This document shows, piece by piece, positions 38,888 through 47,116 of a stretch of 64,000 nt of DNA. The stretch comes from Planctomycetota bacterium (GTDB lineage Bacteria > Planctomycetota > Phycisphaerae > Phycisphaerales > Zrk34), in contig WGMD01000011.1 in assembly GCA_016125255.1 (NCBI GenBank), positions 1-64,000 of the forward strand, in the 5' to 3' direction. Position 1 is the first letter of the stretch. Every line of letters begins with the position of its first letter. A program made the position numbers and the translations under genes. Under the pieces are notes generated by a model. It was not told the DNA's origin. It ran no database searches and saw only the letters and a list, made by a program, of their open reading frames with translations.

Positions 38888-40636
38888 CTACGTGAGCGGT
38901 TTGGATTCGATATGCCTTCGGTGCGTGTCGGTGTAGGTTTCGTTGACGAGCTGGTTGATCGCGTCGGTGGTCATGAACTTGTCGCAGAAGCCCGGTGTGT
39001 CGTGGTCGAGGGTCAGCTTCGCGGTGGCGATGAAGTGGGTGATCAGGTCGCGGGGGTCTTCGTCGCCCATGGCGAAGCGGATGGTGGTGGGGGCGATGCC
39101 GGCGGCTCGGAGGGAGTTTTCGTCGAGTTCCGAATGAGTAGTGAGGGCGGGGCAGGAGACGATGGTGTTGGACTGGCCGAGACTGATCATGTGGCCGAAC
39201 ATCGGGGCGAGAGAGTCGAAGAAGCGCTGGAAGGATTCGCGCGTCACGCCGTCGATGTCGATGGTGAAGAGCGGGGCGGGGAGATTGAGGTAGAGGAGTT
39301 TCTCGCAGAGCGCGTGATTGGCGTTGCCGGGTAATGCATTGCAGTGCACATTGATCTGCGGATGCGCGGCGAGGAACTCGGCGAGAATCTTCGTATTGAT
39401 GCACTTGGCGAGCATACGGACTTCGAGCGTCTTCATGCCCTGGATCACTTCGAACGCGGCGTCGGCGTTGAGGAACGCGCCTTTGACGTAGTACACGTTC
39501 CAGAACATCGTCTGCTCCCAGCCGGGCGAACCCTTGGGGACGAACATGTCTTCGTTTCGGCCGATGACGCAGCCGGCGATGACGGAGCCGGTGCCGGAGA
39601 GGTCCTTCGTGTAGCTGTGAATGACGAAGTCGGGGCGCTCGGCGGGGTCATCGCGCTGGAGCGGCTGATGCAGGAAGGGCGTGCCGACGGTGGCGTCGAG
39701 CATGACGCGAATGCCATGGGCATGCGCCGCGGCGCAGATGGCGGGCACGTCCAGCACGTACCCATGCGGATTGCACGGGGATTCGAGGTACAGGTAAATA
39801 TTGCGATCGGCGGCGAGTCGGGCGGCGTGCGCGATCTGCACGTGACGCAGGCATTTCTCGAACGCCGCGGCGCTGTCGCCGTCGAAACTTTCGACGGCGA
39901 TGCCGAGGTTCGAGTCCTTGGCGTACCAGTCGTGAATGAGCTGATGGGCCCCGCCATAGATGTTGCGGCTCGTGATGAGGATGTCGTCGCGGCCGAGCAC
40001 ATGGGCCAGCACGCCGTCGATCGCCGCCATGCCGCTGTTGAAGTTCCATGCGAAGTACTGATCCGCGTACGGCCCCGCTTCGAGATCGACAATGAAATTC
40101 GCCAGTGCCACGCTCGTCGGATTCAGTAGCCGCGAGTAAATTTCCAACAGCAGTTCGCGCCCTTTGAAGGCGTCTTCGATCCATTCCGCGCAGGCATAAA
40201 TGTACGTCGCGGTGCGGGCGATGACGGGCGTCGCCGAGAAGATCGCCGTGACGTTGTCGAACACGGCGTAGGGGCCTTTGACCGAGCGGCTCGTGTAACG
40301 GTAATCGAGCGCCTGATACGTCCGCCGCGTCGGATTCTGAAGCGTATCGAGCAGACGGGCGAGCTGGAACGAGAGGAATTTCTTGGCGTTGAAATAAGCG
40401 ATGCGGTCGGCCCGGTCGAGCCCGTCGATCGTGCGCAGCGTCAGCGCCCAGAGTTCATCGATGTCGGCCTGCGATTCATACAGATGCGCCGCCAGCCGCG
40501 CGAGCGTCTTGCCGAAGTCGGTGTCGGGGTCGATGGCGAAATGCGCGAGCTGCTCGGCGACGAGCTGATCGACGTTCTGAGCGGTCGTCGTGTTGCGCCG
40601 CGGGGAAAGTCGGCGCATGGCGTTGAGATCGGACAT
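38888..40636 (-). CDS. Large PLP-dependent Cys/Met-metabolism-type enzyme
   Basis: ATG 40636 has GGAGG seven bases upstream, giving 582 residues. An N-terminal helical extension of about 150 residues precedes a fold type I PLP core: FAWNFNSGMAAIDGVL, DDILITSRNIYGGAHQLI, YLESPCNPHGYVLDVPAICAAA, VMLDATVGTPFLHQPL and HSYTKDLSGTGSVIAGCVIG, with the Schiff-base Lys near 344. The C-terminal LGQSNTIVSCPALTTHSEL and PTTIRFAMGDEDPRDLI match the cystathionine synthase/lyase family, normally ~400 residues. It may act on cystathionine or homoserine esters; the reaction is not evident. Confidence 0.75.
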   Translation of the reverse strand: MSDLNAMRRLSPRRNTTTAQNVDQLVAEQLAHFAIDPDTDFGKTLARLAAHLYESQADIDELWALTLRTIDGLDRADRIAYFNAKKFLSFQLARLLDTLQNPTRRTYQALDYRYTSRSVKGPYAVFDNVTAIFSATPVIARTATYIYACAEWIEDAFKGRELLLEIYSRLLNPTSVALANFIVDLEAGPYADQYFAWNFNSGMAAIDGVLAHVLGRDDILITSRNIYGGAHQLIHDWYAKDSNLGIAVESFDGDSAAAFEKCLRHVQIAHAARLAADRNIYLYLESPCNPHGYVLDVPAICAAAHAHGIRVMLDATVGTPFLHQPLQRDDPAERPDFVIHSYTKDLSGTGSVIAGCVIGRNEDMFVPKGSPGWEQTMFWNVYYVKGAFLNADAAFEVIQGMKTLEVRMLAKCINTKILAEFLAAHPQINVHCNALPGNANHALCEKLLYLNLPAPLFTIDIDGVTRESFQRFFDSLAPMFGHMISLGQSNTIVSCPALTTHSELDENSLRAAGIAPTTIRFAMGDEDPRDLITHFIATAKLTLDHDTPGFCDKFMTTDAINQLVNETYTDTHRRHIESKPLT

Positions 40637-40743
40637 GATGGCGCCTCCATGCTGCGAAGCCGCGAGCGGCTGGCGCTTCATCATATCGTCGCGCAGTACC
40701 AGACGCTTCGGCTCAGAGCCGCCTCAGCGTCGGCGTGGGTCTA

Positions 40744-42207
40744 TTACTTCAAATGATTGAGCGTGTAGTACGCGTCGGGGCTGGTCATCTTCGAGCCGTC
40801 GGCGGCGGGGATGTTGGGGTGAATGTGGTAGACCTTGTTCTCAAGAAGCTCGGGCAGCGTGATGTGCACGGTCTTGCCGTCATCGCTGAGCGTGGCGCTC
40901 GTCGGCGTGACCTTCGTCAGGTCCAGCCGATCGCAACCGTAGGCGGGGTGATACTCGTAGTGCCAATGTTCGACGGCGAACGCCTCGGGTTTGACGGCTT
41001 CTTTGGCGACGGGCTGGGTGAACACGACGTCGAAGCCGGTCTTGGTCAGTTCGACATGGTGCATCTCGAAGGGCGTCGTCTTGCCATCGTAGACGATGCG
41101 CTGCACGCCGTAGGGTTTTTTGCCGACGGTGCCCCAGCCGCGCGAGGTCTGGCCGAGCCAGAGCGAACCATCGGGCGCGAACGCGCAGCGGACGATGCCG
41201 CACTGGGTATGGTCGATGAAGTTGATGACGCATCCCTGATAGAACCCGTCGACTTTTTCGAGCCAGCAGCGGAAGACATTGGCGCGGGTCTGGTCGCCGA
41301 CGAAGAACTGGCCGGCGAACGGGCCGAACTTCCCGGCGGTGGTGTCGATGATCGGATTGCCGGGGCTGTTGGCGATGATGGCGTGCGGTATCCAGATCGC
41401 CGGCGGGGTGCGAAGCTTGTCGTACTCGCTGATGGGAATCTTGTTGAGGTCGCGGCTCACGAAATCGGGGTGATACTTGAGCGAGCAGGGGTGACCATGG
41501 AACCGGCCCTCGACGACGTGCTGAAGCGTCGAGCTGGCGTTCCAGTCGCCCTGGTTGTCGGTGTAGAAGATTTCATCGTTCTCGTGATTGATCGTCAGTC
41601 CGCAGGGCGAGCGCATGCCCCATGCGAAGACGGAGAATGTTCCGTCGGGCGTGACCTTGAAGCAGGTGCCGCGGTAGGGGGAGTCGATGGACATGACGGA
41701 CCCGAGCACTTTTTCGCCCGAGCCGTGCGCGAGATTGAGCGTGCCGTAGAAATTGCCGTGCGAATCGCGCACCGGGCCGAAGCAGAATTCGTGGTAATTG
41801 CCGGTGAACCCCCACGCATTGCTGATCGCCTTGTACACGTCGGCGACGCCGTCGTGATCGGTGTCGATGAGCTGGGTGAGTTCGGGTTTTTGGGTGACGA
41901 AGATTTCGCCGGTCTTGCGATCGACCATCAGGCCGGTCGATTCCTGCAACCCGTCGGCGAAGAGGGACCATTTGCCATCGTGCAGTCGCCAGACGTCGCC
42001 GTAGCGTGTGCTGGCGTAGACATCGCCGTCGGCGGCGACGTCCAGGCCGGCGACGCCGAACTCGACGCCCGGCGGATTGGGGATCGTCTGGACGGTATAC
42101 CCCGGCGGAATGATCGACGGCGTGTCATCGTCGGCGACGAGCGGCGCGACGCATGTGACCATCAGCAGTGCGGCGACGAGGTGCGTGATGAGCTTCTTCA
42201 TGATCAT
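40744..42207 (-). CDS. Secreted glucose/sorbosone dehydrogenase-like propeller protein
   Basis: The 487-residue protein has a signal peptide (MKKLITHLVAALLMVTCVAPLVA) and a six-blade propeller: FGVAGLDVAADGDVYAST, LQESTGLMVDRKTGEIFV, WGMRSPCGLTINHENDEIFYTDNQGDWN, FAPDGSLWLGQTSRGWG. It resembles planctomycete secreted proteins that usually end in a CxxCH haem domain, but here the C-terminus ends after a short beta domain (VVFTQPVAKEAVKPEAF) with no CxxCH. A GGAGG lies before ATG 42207 (alternative 42201). It overlaps the cupredoxin gene, so both are one operon and perhaps one redox pair. Confidence 0.7.
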   Translation of the reverse strand: MIMKKLITHLVAALLMVTCVAPLVADDDTPSIIPPGYTVQTIPNPPGVEFGVAGLDVAADGDVYASTRYGDVWRLHDGKWSLFADGLQESTGLMVDRKTGEIFVTQKPELTQLIDTDHDGVADVYKAISNAWGFTGNYHEFCFGPVRDSHGNFYGTLNLAHGSGEKVLGSVMSIDSPYRGTCFKVTPDGTFSVFAWGMRSPCGLTINHENDEIFYTDNQGDWNASSTLQHVVEGRFHGHPCSLKYHPDFVSRDLNKIPISEYDKLRTPPAIWIPHAIIANSPGNPIIDTTAGKFGPFAGQFFVGDQTRANVFRCWLEKVDGFYQGCVINFIDHTQCGIVRCAFAPDGSLWLGQTSRGWGTVGKKPYGVQRIVYDGKTTPFEMHHVELTKTGFDVVFTQPVAKEAVKPEAFAVEHWHYEYHPAYGCDRLDLTKVTPTSATLSDDGKTVHITLPELLENKVYHIHPNIPAADGSKMTSPDAYYTLNHLK

Positions 42208-43748
42208 TTCGCCTCCTTGCAGGTCAGCGTGACGGTGAACGAATGCGCCGCGGCGGGCGCGACGGTCAGGACGCCGTTCGCATCAAACGCACCGGCCGAA
42301 CTGGCCAGGTCGAGCCCATCGGGTTTGACCGAGAACTTCACGGGGGCATCAGGCGTCCGCGCGAACGTGAACGTGTACTGCAAACCAAGCTTGCCATCGA
42401 GCGCGGCGACCGACTGTTCGACGTCGACGCCATTGAGGTTGAACATGAACGTCGGCCCGCCGTGATGGCCGTGCGTGCGGCGATAGCCATTGAATCGAAG
42501 CACCGGCTCGGCATCGCCGATGGTCAACGGGCATTTGCCGGTGGAGCCGACGGTGAACAGATCGCCAAGCGGTTTGCACCCGCCGCCGCCGCGCCCCGTG
42601 CCGAATCCGCGATCCGGACCGACGTCGAGAAAGGCGCCCCACCACCCGTACCGCACCGCGCAGTTCTCCGCGTCGAAGACGTAGCTGATGTTCACGGGCA
42701 GGCCGACGGCCATCGAGCGCGACGACGTGTCGGGCAGGTTGCCGCGCACGACGAGCGCTTCGTGCATCACCACCAGCTTGTACTTGTCCGCGTTGGGGTC
42801 TTCCTTGCGCGCGGCGCGCAGCGGCGTATCGGTGAGCATGACGCCGCCGATGCCCGGACCGCTGAGTTGGACAGCCAGCGATTGATCGACCTTGCCTTCA
42901 AAGTATTCGACACGCAGTGCATGAGCGCCCGCGGTGAGCTTCACGGAGCCGGGCACTTCCTTGTTGGCTGGGTGCGAGCCGTCGAAGTCGACGACGCGCT
43001 TGCCGTCGACGAGCACGCGCGAACCGTCGTCGGAGTTGATCACAAAGCGGTACGTGCCGTCGCGCGGCGTGGTGAGCGTCGCTTCATACACGAACCCGAA
43101 GTCGTCCTCGCGCTTGCGCGGCTTGAGCGTGATGCGATTGTCATCAATCGCGCCCTCGGCGGCGGGCGTCAGCTTGTCAAAGTCCGGCAGATTGCCCCAT
43201 GACCCTTCGTAGTAGCGGTACTTGAGGTTCGAGACGAGATTACCGACCGGCGCGGCGCCGGAGCCGACGAGCATCTCGCCGCGCATCGTGAAGGCATGAC
43301 CGGGGAAGGTGCACACATACGGGTAAGCGCCTTCGTCGGTCGGCGCGATGAAGTCGATCGAGTCGGACTCGTGCGGATTGAGCAGCTTCGTGTGATGCAG
43401 GACGAGCGGCGAGTCGGGGATGAAGCCCTTGTCAAGCCCGTCAGCGCCCATCGCCCACGCCGCCTGCGCGACGGTGAGCCAGGTCTGATCGCCCGCCGCA
43501 CAGAGCACCAGGTTGTGCGCCATCTCATCGGGATTGCGCAGCGTCAGCCGAATGCGCTCGCCGGGTTTGACGGTGAACGACTCCTTGTCGAACTTCATCT
43601 TGCCCGGGTCGGCGTTGAGCACGATCTCGCGATCGATCGTGTCGAGCTTCGGGCACTGCTGATGCGACGGGCGGACGAACGTCTGTGCGGAGAGGAACGT
43701 CGAACACAGCGCGACGAGAAGGAAGGAGGCGACGCATCGTTGCGACAT
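42204..43748 (-). CDS. Secreted cupredoxin-PA14 protein
   Basis: ATG 43748 follows GAGG by eight bases and starts a signal peptide (SQRCVASFLLVALCSTFLSAQ), giving 514 residues. Residues about 25-165 are a type I copper domain: NPDEMAHNLVLC provides one His ligand, and YPYVCTFPGHAFTMRGEM provides Cys, His and Met. Residues about 195-330 are PA14-like (LTTPRDGTYRFVINSDDGSRVLVDGKRV, GAHALRVEYFEG). The last part (VVRGNLPDTSSRS, YGWWGAFLDVGPDRGFGTG) is a planctomycete domain without known role. It likely passes electrons for the propeller protein encoded next. Confidence 0.75.
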   Translation of the reverse strand: MSQRCVASFLLVALCSTFLSAQTFVRPSHQQCPKLDTIDREIVLNADPGKMKFDKESFTVKPGERIRLTLRNPDEMAHNLVLCAAGDQTWLTVAQAAWAMGADGLDKGFIPDSPLVLHHTKLLNPHESDSIDFIAPTDEGAYPYVCTFPGHAFTMRGEMLVGSGAAPVGNLVSNLKYRYYEGSWGNLPDFDKLTPAAEGAIDDNRITLKPRKREDDFGFVYEATLTTPRDGTYRFVINSDDGSRVLVDGKRVVDFDGSHPANKEVPGSVKLTAGAHALRVEYFEGKVDQSLAVQLSGPGIGGVMLTDTPLRAARKEDPNADKYKLVVMHEALVVRGNLPDTSSRSMAVGLPVNISYVFDAENCAVRYGWWGAFLDVGPDRGFGTGRGGGGCKPLGDLFTVGSTGKCPLTIGDAEPVLRFNGYRRTHGHHGGPTFMFNLNGVDVEQSVAALDGKLGLQYTFTFARTPDAPVKFSVKPDGLDLASSAGAFDANGVLTVAPAAAHSFTVTLTCKEAK

Positions 43749-43980
43749 GAGCATGACCTCGATGGCTGGAGTGGTGAGTCGGACCGGTTCAACCGATCGG
43801 CGGCGGGCGGCTCTACGTGAAACAGTATACCCGTTAATCGGCTGCGTTAAAATCGCCGTCCCCACCGGAAATGGCGCGGCCGGGCCGGGGTGGGGCGTTG
43901 TGGGGAGAATCAGCAATCGCATCGTGGGGCGACATGGAGGGGCGACATGCTTTTTTGGCCAAAATGGGGCATGGTGTGGA
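43749..43980. other. Divergent intergenic region upstream of mraZ and the cupredoxin gene
   Basis: No gene is seen in this stretch. It is G-rich on the plus strand with several TGGGG runs that may include outlying MraZ-type half sites, and it presumably carries the minus-strand promoter of the cupredoxin gene. Confidence 0.5.
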
Positions 43981-44006
43981 AGATGGGGAAAGATATTGTC
44001 AAAAAG

Positions 44007-44049
44007 TGGGGAAAAGTGGGTTGACAGGGGGAGCGGTGTGGGATAAATT
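44007..44049 (+). promoter_or_regulatory. mraZ promoter with MraZ-box repeats
   Basis: TGGG occurs at 44007-44010 and 44017-44020, then GGGG at 44027-44030, with exact 10-bp periodicity. This is the known MraZ operator architecture of TGGG-type boxes separated by short spacers. The boxes overlap TTGACA (44021-44026), which with a 17-bp spacer and TAATT-like TAAATT (44044-44049) forms the promoter. MraZ would repress its own gene here. Confidence 0.75.
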
Positions 44050-44103
44050 CCGTCTCATCAATCACGGAAACGACGGGCACGGACGCCCAGGGGACCCAAT
44101 GCC

Positions 44104-44583
44104 TTGCTTCTCGTCGGCACACATGAACATGCGATCGACGCCAAGCAGCGTTTGGCCATCCCTTCCAAGTTTCGCGAAGAGTTGACGGCCGCGGGAGCGA
44201 CGGAGCTCTATGCGGTCGTGCGTGGCGGCGTGCTTTGCCTCTACACCCGCGAGGGGTACGAGAAGCGGGCCAACGCCTTGGAACGGGCCGGCAAACCGGC
44301 GGACTTCGTGCTCAGTTACGAGCAGCATTTTTACGCCGAGACCGAACGATTGATCTTCGACAAGCAGGGACGCGTGCGGATACCCGACACGATGCTTGAC
44401 GAAGCGGGACTTGCAAAACTTGTCACTGTCGTCGGTGTCCGTGACCATCTGCAGGTGCATGATGCACAGCGATGGCGGCAAAATCGCCAGGAAGCGCGAC
44501 AGCGCCTCCCCGATCTGCTCCAGGACCCTCGACAAATGAGTTGGCCCAGCCGAACCCCCGGCCCCGCCAACGACGCCGGCTAA
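44104..44583 (+). CDS. mraZ: MraZ transcription regulator
   Basis: TTG 44104 is needed to include the typical beginning LLVGTHEHAIDAKQRLAIPSKFREEL; a nearby ATG at 44099 is out of frame. The 159-residue protein has the two SpoVT/AbrB-like halves of MraZ, with a second RLIFDKQGRVRIPDTMLDEAGL near residue 80. MraZ normally heads the dcw division cluster and represses it. Here no mraW, ftsI or mur genes follow, only a small unknown gene. The operator just upstream indicates autoregulation. Confidence 0.9.
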   Translation: MLLVGTHEHAIDAKQRLAIPSKFREELTAAGATELYAVVRGGVLCLYTREGYEKRANALERAGKPADFVLSYEQHFYAETERLIFDKQGRVRIPDTMLDEAGLAKLVTVVGVRDHLQVHDAQRWRQNRQEARQRLPDLLQDPRQMSWPSRTPGPANDAG

Positions 44584-44611
44584 GGACAGCCGGGATGCCC
44601 AGCCAGGTGCT

Positions 44612-44863
44612 GTGGCGAAGGTAGCACGGATGCGAAGCCAACCGAGTTCTCTGTCGCACGCGAGCCGGTTCGCCGGTCCCCTCAAGGAAGAGGGAACCGA
44701 CGACTGGCGACCAGACAGGATCAGCGATCGGAAGCTCATCGAGCTTTCGGCCCGTCTGACAAGCGTGCAACGACTCGGTGGCACCTTCGCTCGCATCGCA
44801 TTCTCGCCCGCCATGCAGGCCAGACTCGATGCGCTCAACCCCACCGCGCCACCGCAACTCTAG
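44612..44863 (+). CDS. Small unknown protein downstream of mraZ
   Basis: GTG 44612 or ATG 44630 would start an 83- or 77-residue, Arg/Leu/Ser-rich protein with helical segments (RKLIELSARLTSVQRLGG, ARIAFSPAMQARLDAL). Third codon positions are GC-rich as in real genes. It occupies the place where mraW usually lies but has no methyltransferase motif and is far too short. The role is unknown. Confidence 0.5.
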   Translation: MAKVARMRSQPSSLSHASRFAGPLKEEGTDDWRPDRISDRKLIELSARLTSVQRLGGTFARIAFSPAMQARLDALNPTAPPQL

Positions 44864-44889
44864 CACCCCATGCCCGCTCCGACCACTCC

Positions 44890-44945
44890 CCCCGTTTGGC
44901 GACGCCGCTTCCTGCCCTGAGCCCGTCGAACGGGCGGCGTGCTTT
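44890..44945. terminator. Bidirectional hairpin of the GCGACGCCGC repeat family
   Basis: GTTTGGCGACGCCGC ... GAGCCCGTCGAACGGGCGGCGTGC contains nested pairing (CCCGTCGAACGGG and GACGCCGC/GCGGCGT). It lies between convergent genes and is followed by T-rich sequence. It is related to elements at 32545, 55360 and 62638. Confidence 0.6.
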
Positions 44946-44946
44946 C

Positions 44947-45177
44947 TTACCGTTCTTTCACCACGACCCCCTGCACCTGACCCATCAGAAAACTCATCTC
45001 CACCACTTGCCCCTCCCCCGGCCGCACGCCGCAGACATGCTCCGCCACGCGCACCATGCCCTCCCCGCTCTCCGTCTCGATCCGCAGATCAAAATACACA
45101 TCGCCGTGGATCGAAACTTCTCGAACCGCGGCGATGCGCACCGTCATCTTTCCGAACATCGGAGCCGTGAAACTCAT
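44947..45177 (-). CDS. Small protein coupled to the heme peroxidase
   Basis: ATG 45177 overlaps the peroxidase stop (ATGA), giving 76 residues: SFTAPMFGKMTVRIAAVREVSIHGDVYFDLRIETE and so on in beta-strand patterns, ending VKER. It looks like one small OB- or Sm-like beta barrel without a signal peptide. Coupling to the peroxidase suggests a linked function, but no family is recognised. Confidence 0.55.
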   Translation of the reverse strand: MSFTAPMFGKMTVRIAAVREVSIHGDVYFDLRIETESGEGMVRVAEHVCGVRPGEGQVVEMSFLMGQVQGVVVKER

Positions 45178-46907
45178 GCCGCCGAGTATACCCGCCGCCA
45201 GCCCCTCCCGCGGCGGCCGAACATCATCATCAACCCGCTCATCATCACCATCGCCCATCCGCCCGGTTCCGGAACCGCCGACACGCTGAGCATGAACACG
45301 TTGTCCTGCAAATTCGTGATCCCCGTGTTCCAACGGATGAGGTCCGAAAGCGAAAGCGACCCGAAATCGATCAGCCCCGCCACGATCGGCGAATCCAGGT
45401 CCGCATCGTTGAGATAGAAGAACCGATCCCCATCGCGCAGCCGCTCGAACTGATCGACGAGAATCGCCATCAATGTCTCGCCCACGCTTGCATCATTCAT
45501 GTGATCCTCCGCCAGCGCGCCGACCCAGAGGTCGATGTCGTTCACATCCCCGTCGTACAGATCGGCCAGCGTCTGCGCGAGGGCTGTGTCGGAGGTGATC
45601 TCGGAGAAGCTCGCGATCGGCGCGAGTCCGTACGCTTGGCGCGTCGTGTTGTAGTCGGACAAGCCGTGATCCCGCCCGCGCTGAATGTTCAGCGACGCCA
45701 GATCGAATCCCCCCGCTCCGGGCGGCCCGAACAGAAAGTTCCGCACACTGCCCACGACCTTCGAGTCCACTTCCTGCGCCATGTCCGACGCCAGATACTT
45801 CAAAATCGGATCGATCCCGCTTTCCGAAACGAGCGTCGGATTGAAAAACGCCTGCGCCAACGGCACTTCCTCGCGCACGGCGTTGCCATCGTTATCGAGA
45901 AACTCCACATCGTCCGCCAGCAGACTGTGCCCCAGCCGGTACCCCGCCGTCGAAAACTCCGTGGCGATCGAAGCGTTCACGTCGGCGTGATATCCGCTGT
46001 AGGCGCCGAGCGCGTTGTCGCCGAGCAGGGCCGGAAGAAATTCGTTGTACGTGATCGCCTGTATCTCCGCGCCGACGACCTTGCGCGTCCATTGATAAAT
46101 GTCCTCATCGCTCAGTTCGCTGTGCGCCGCGGCGATCTGGTCGGCGATGCGGTTGTGCTCGCGCATGAACAGCGTCTGAATGCTCGTCAACTCGATGTTC
46201 TCATTGGCGCGGATGTCGCCGGCGAGAAAAAGCTGATCATCCCCCACGATGTGCGCATCGTTGGCGTTGTAGAAACCCGCCGTGTTGAACGGCAGAAGAT
46301 TGCCCGCGCTCGTGGCCAGTCGCCCGCCGCTCCCTTCGCGCAGCGCCATCGCCCGCGTCGCATCCGAGCCGTACACCACCGACCCGTCCAGATACGACGT
46401 GATCTCGTTGATCTGCTGACGCGGATTGCCCGGGCCGGTCCCCGTCGCCGGATCGAAAACCGAGCGCGTCATATTGATGACCTGCGTCCCCGTCGATGCC
46501 GGATCGAAGTACGGATCGCCCGTCGGCACGCTGATGTTGAACGCTTCCGTTCCGCCCGGCTCTGTCAGGTCGATGTCATGATCGACGAACTGGCCCCATG
46601 CATAAATGAAATCCGTCATCCGCCGCGCGTTGGGCATCGACTCGACGCCGTCGTCGTAGCCCGCCACCGCGTTGCTGATCACCCGCGCGCTCGGCCGCGT
46701 CGCGCCGCCGGGCGTCGAAACCCCGTCGGCGTAACCGACCGGCGAAAGACGCAGAAGCTGCGAGCCCGTCCCGCCCCATGTCGCATTCGTCTGATTGTTC
46801 CCCGTCCCGTCGAAACTTCTGAACTCCTCCGCGATCCCCCGTCCGTTCCATCCGATCATCATGCTCAGAGTCACCCAACCGATCATCCATCGTTGGCCAC
46901 CATGCAT
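45174..46907 (-). CDS. Secreted animal-type heme peroxidase with PEP-CTERM tail
   Basis: The 577-residue protein has a signal peptide (WVTLSMMIGWNGRGIAE region). Peroxidasin/lactoperoxidase-family landmarks follow: MTDFIYAWGQFVDHDIDLTE with the distal His near residue 112, SYLDGSVVYGSD near 185, LFMREHNRIADQIAA near 250, TAGYRLGHSLLADDVE with the proximal-His region near 335 and LNIQRGRDHGLSDYN near 420. The C-terminus is VPEPGGWAMVMMSGLMMM then RRGRGWRR, a PEP-CTERM sorting signal. It would be cut and anchored at the cell surface or exported. Substrate unknown. GAGG precedes ATG 46907. Confidence 0.88.
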   Translation of the reverse strand: MHGGQRWMIGWVTLSMMIGWNGRGIAEEFRSFDGTGNNQTNATWGGTGSQLLRLSPVGYADGVSTPGGATRPSARVISNAVAGYDDGVESMPNARRMTDFIYAWGQFVDHDIDLTEPGGTEAFNISVPTGDPYFDPASTGTQVINMTRSVFDPATGTGPGNPRQQINEITSYLDGSVVYGSDATRAMALREGSGGRLATSAGNLLPFNTAGFYNANDAHIVGDDQLFLAGDIRANENIELTSIQTLFMREHNRIADQIAAAHSELSDEDIYQWTRKVVGAEIQAITYNEFLPALLGDNALGAYSGYHADVNASIATEFSTAGYRLGHSLLADDVEFLDNDGNAVREEVPLAQAFFNPTLVSESGIDPILKYLASDMAQEVDSKVVGSVRNFLFGPPGAGGFDLASLNIQRGRDHGLSDYNTTRQAYGLAPIASFSEITSDTALAQTLADLYDGDVNDIDLWVGALAEDHMNDASVGETLMAILVDQFERLRDGDRFFYLNDADLDSPIVAGLIDFGSLSLSDLIRWNTGITNLQDNVFMLSVSAVPEPGGWAMVMMSGLMMMFGRRGRGWRRVYSAA

Positions 46908-47116
46908 GGGCGCACCTCAAGTCTGCGGACGCATTGCACGTCCTCGGGAAAGAAACGCTTGGTTTGTGTGCGTAGCCGATTGTGTCCATCCGCCGGGCGG
47001 GAGGTCGCCTTCGCGACCCGTAGCAGGCAGGGCTCTTCCTCTCACATCACGTCCCGCCCCCGCCGATTTGCGCACGACCCCTGACAATTTTTTCACCATT
47101 CCCTGACGCAACCCAT

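Noticed and set aside
40735-42465. Plus-strand frame of about 576 residues
   Set aside because: Antisense to the propeller protein, which has a signal peptide and conserved blades on the minus strand.
45501-47084. Plus-strand frame of about 527 residues
   Set aside because: Antisense to the heme peroxidase.
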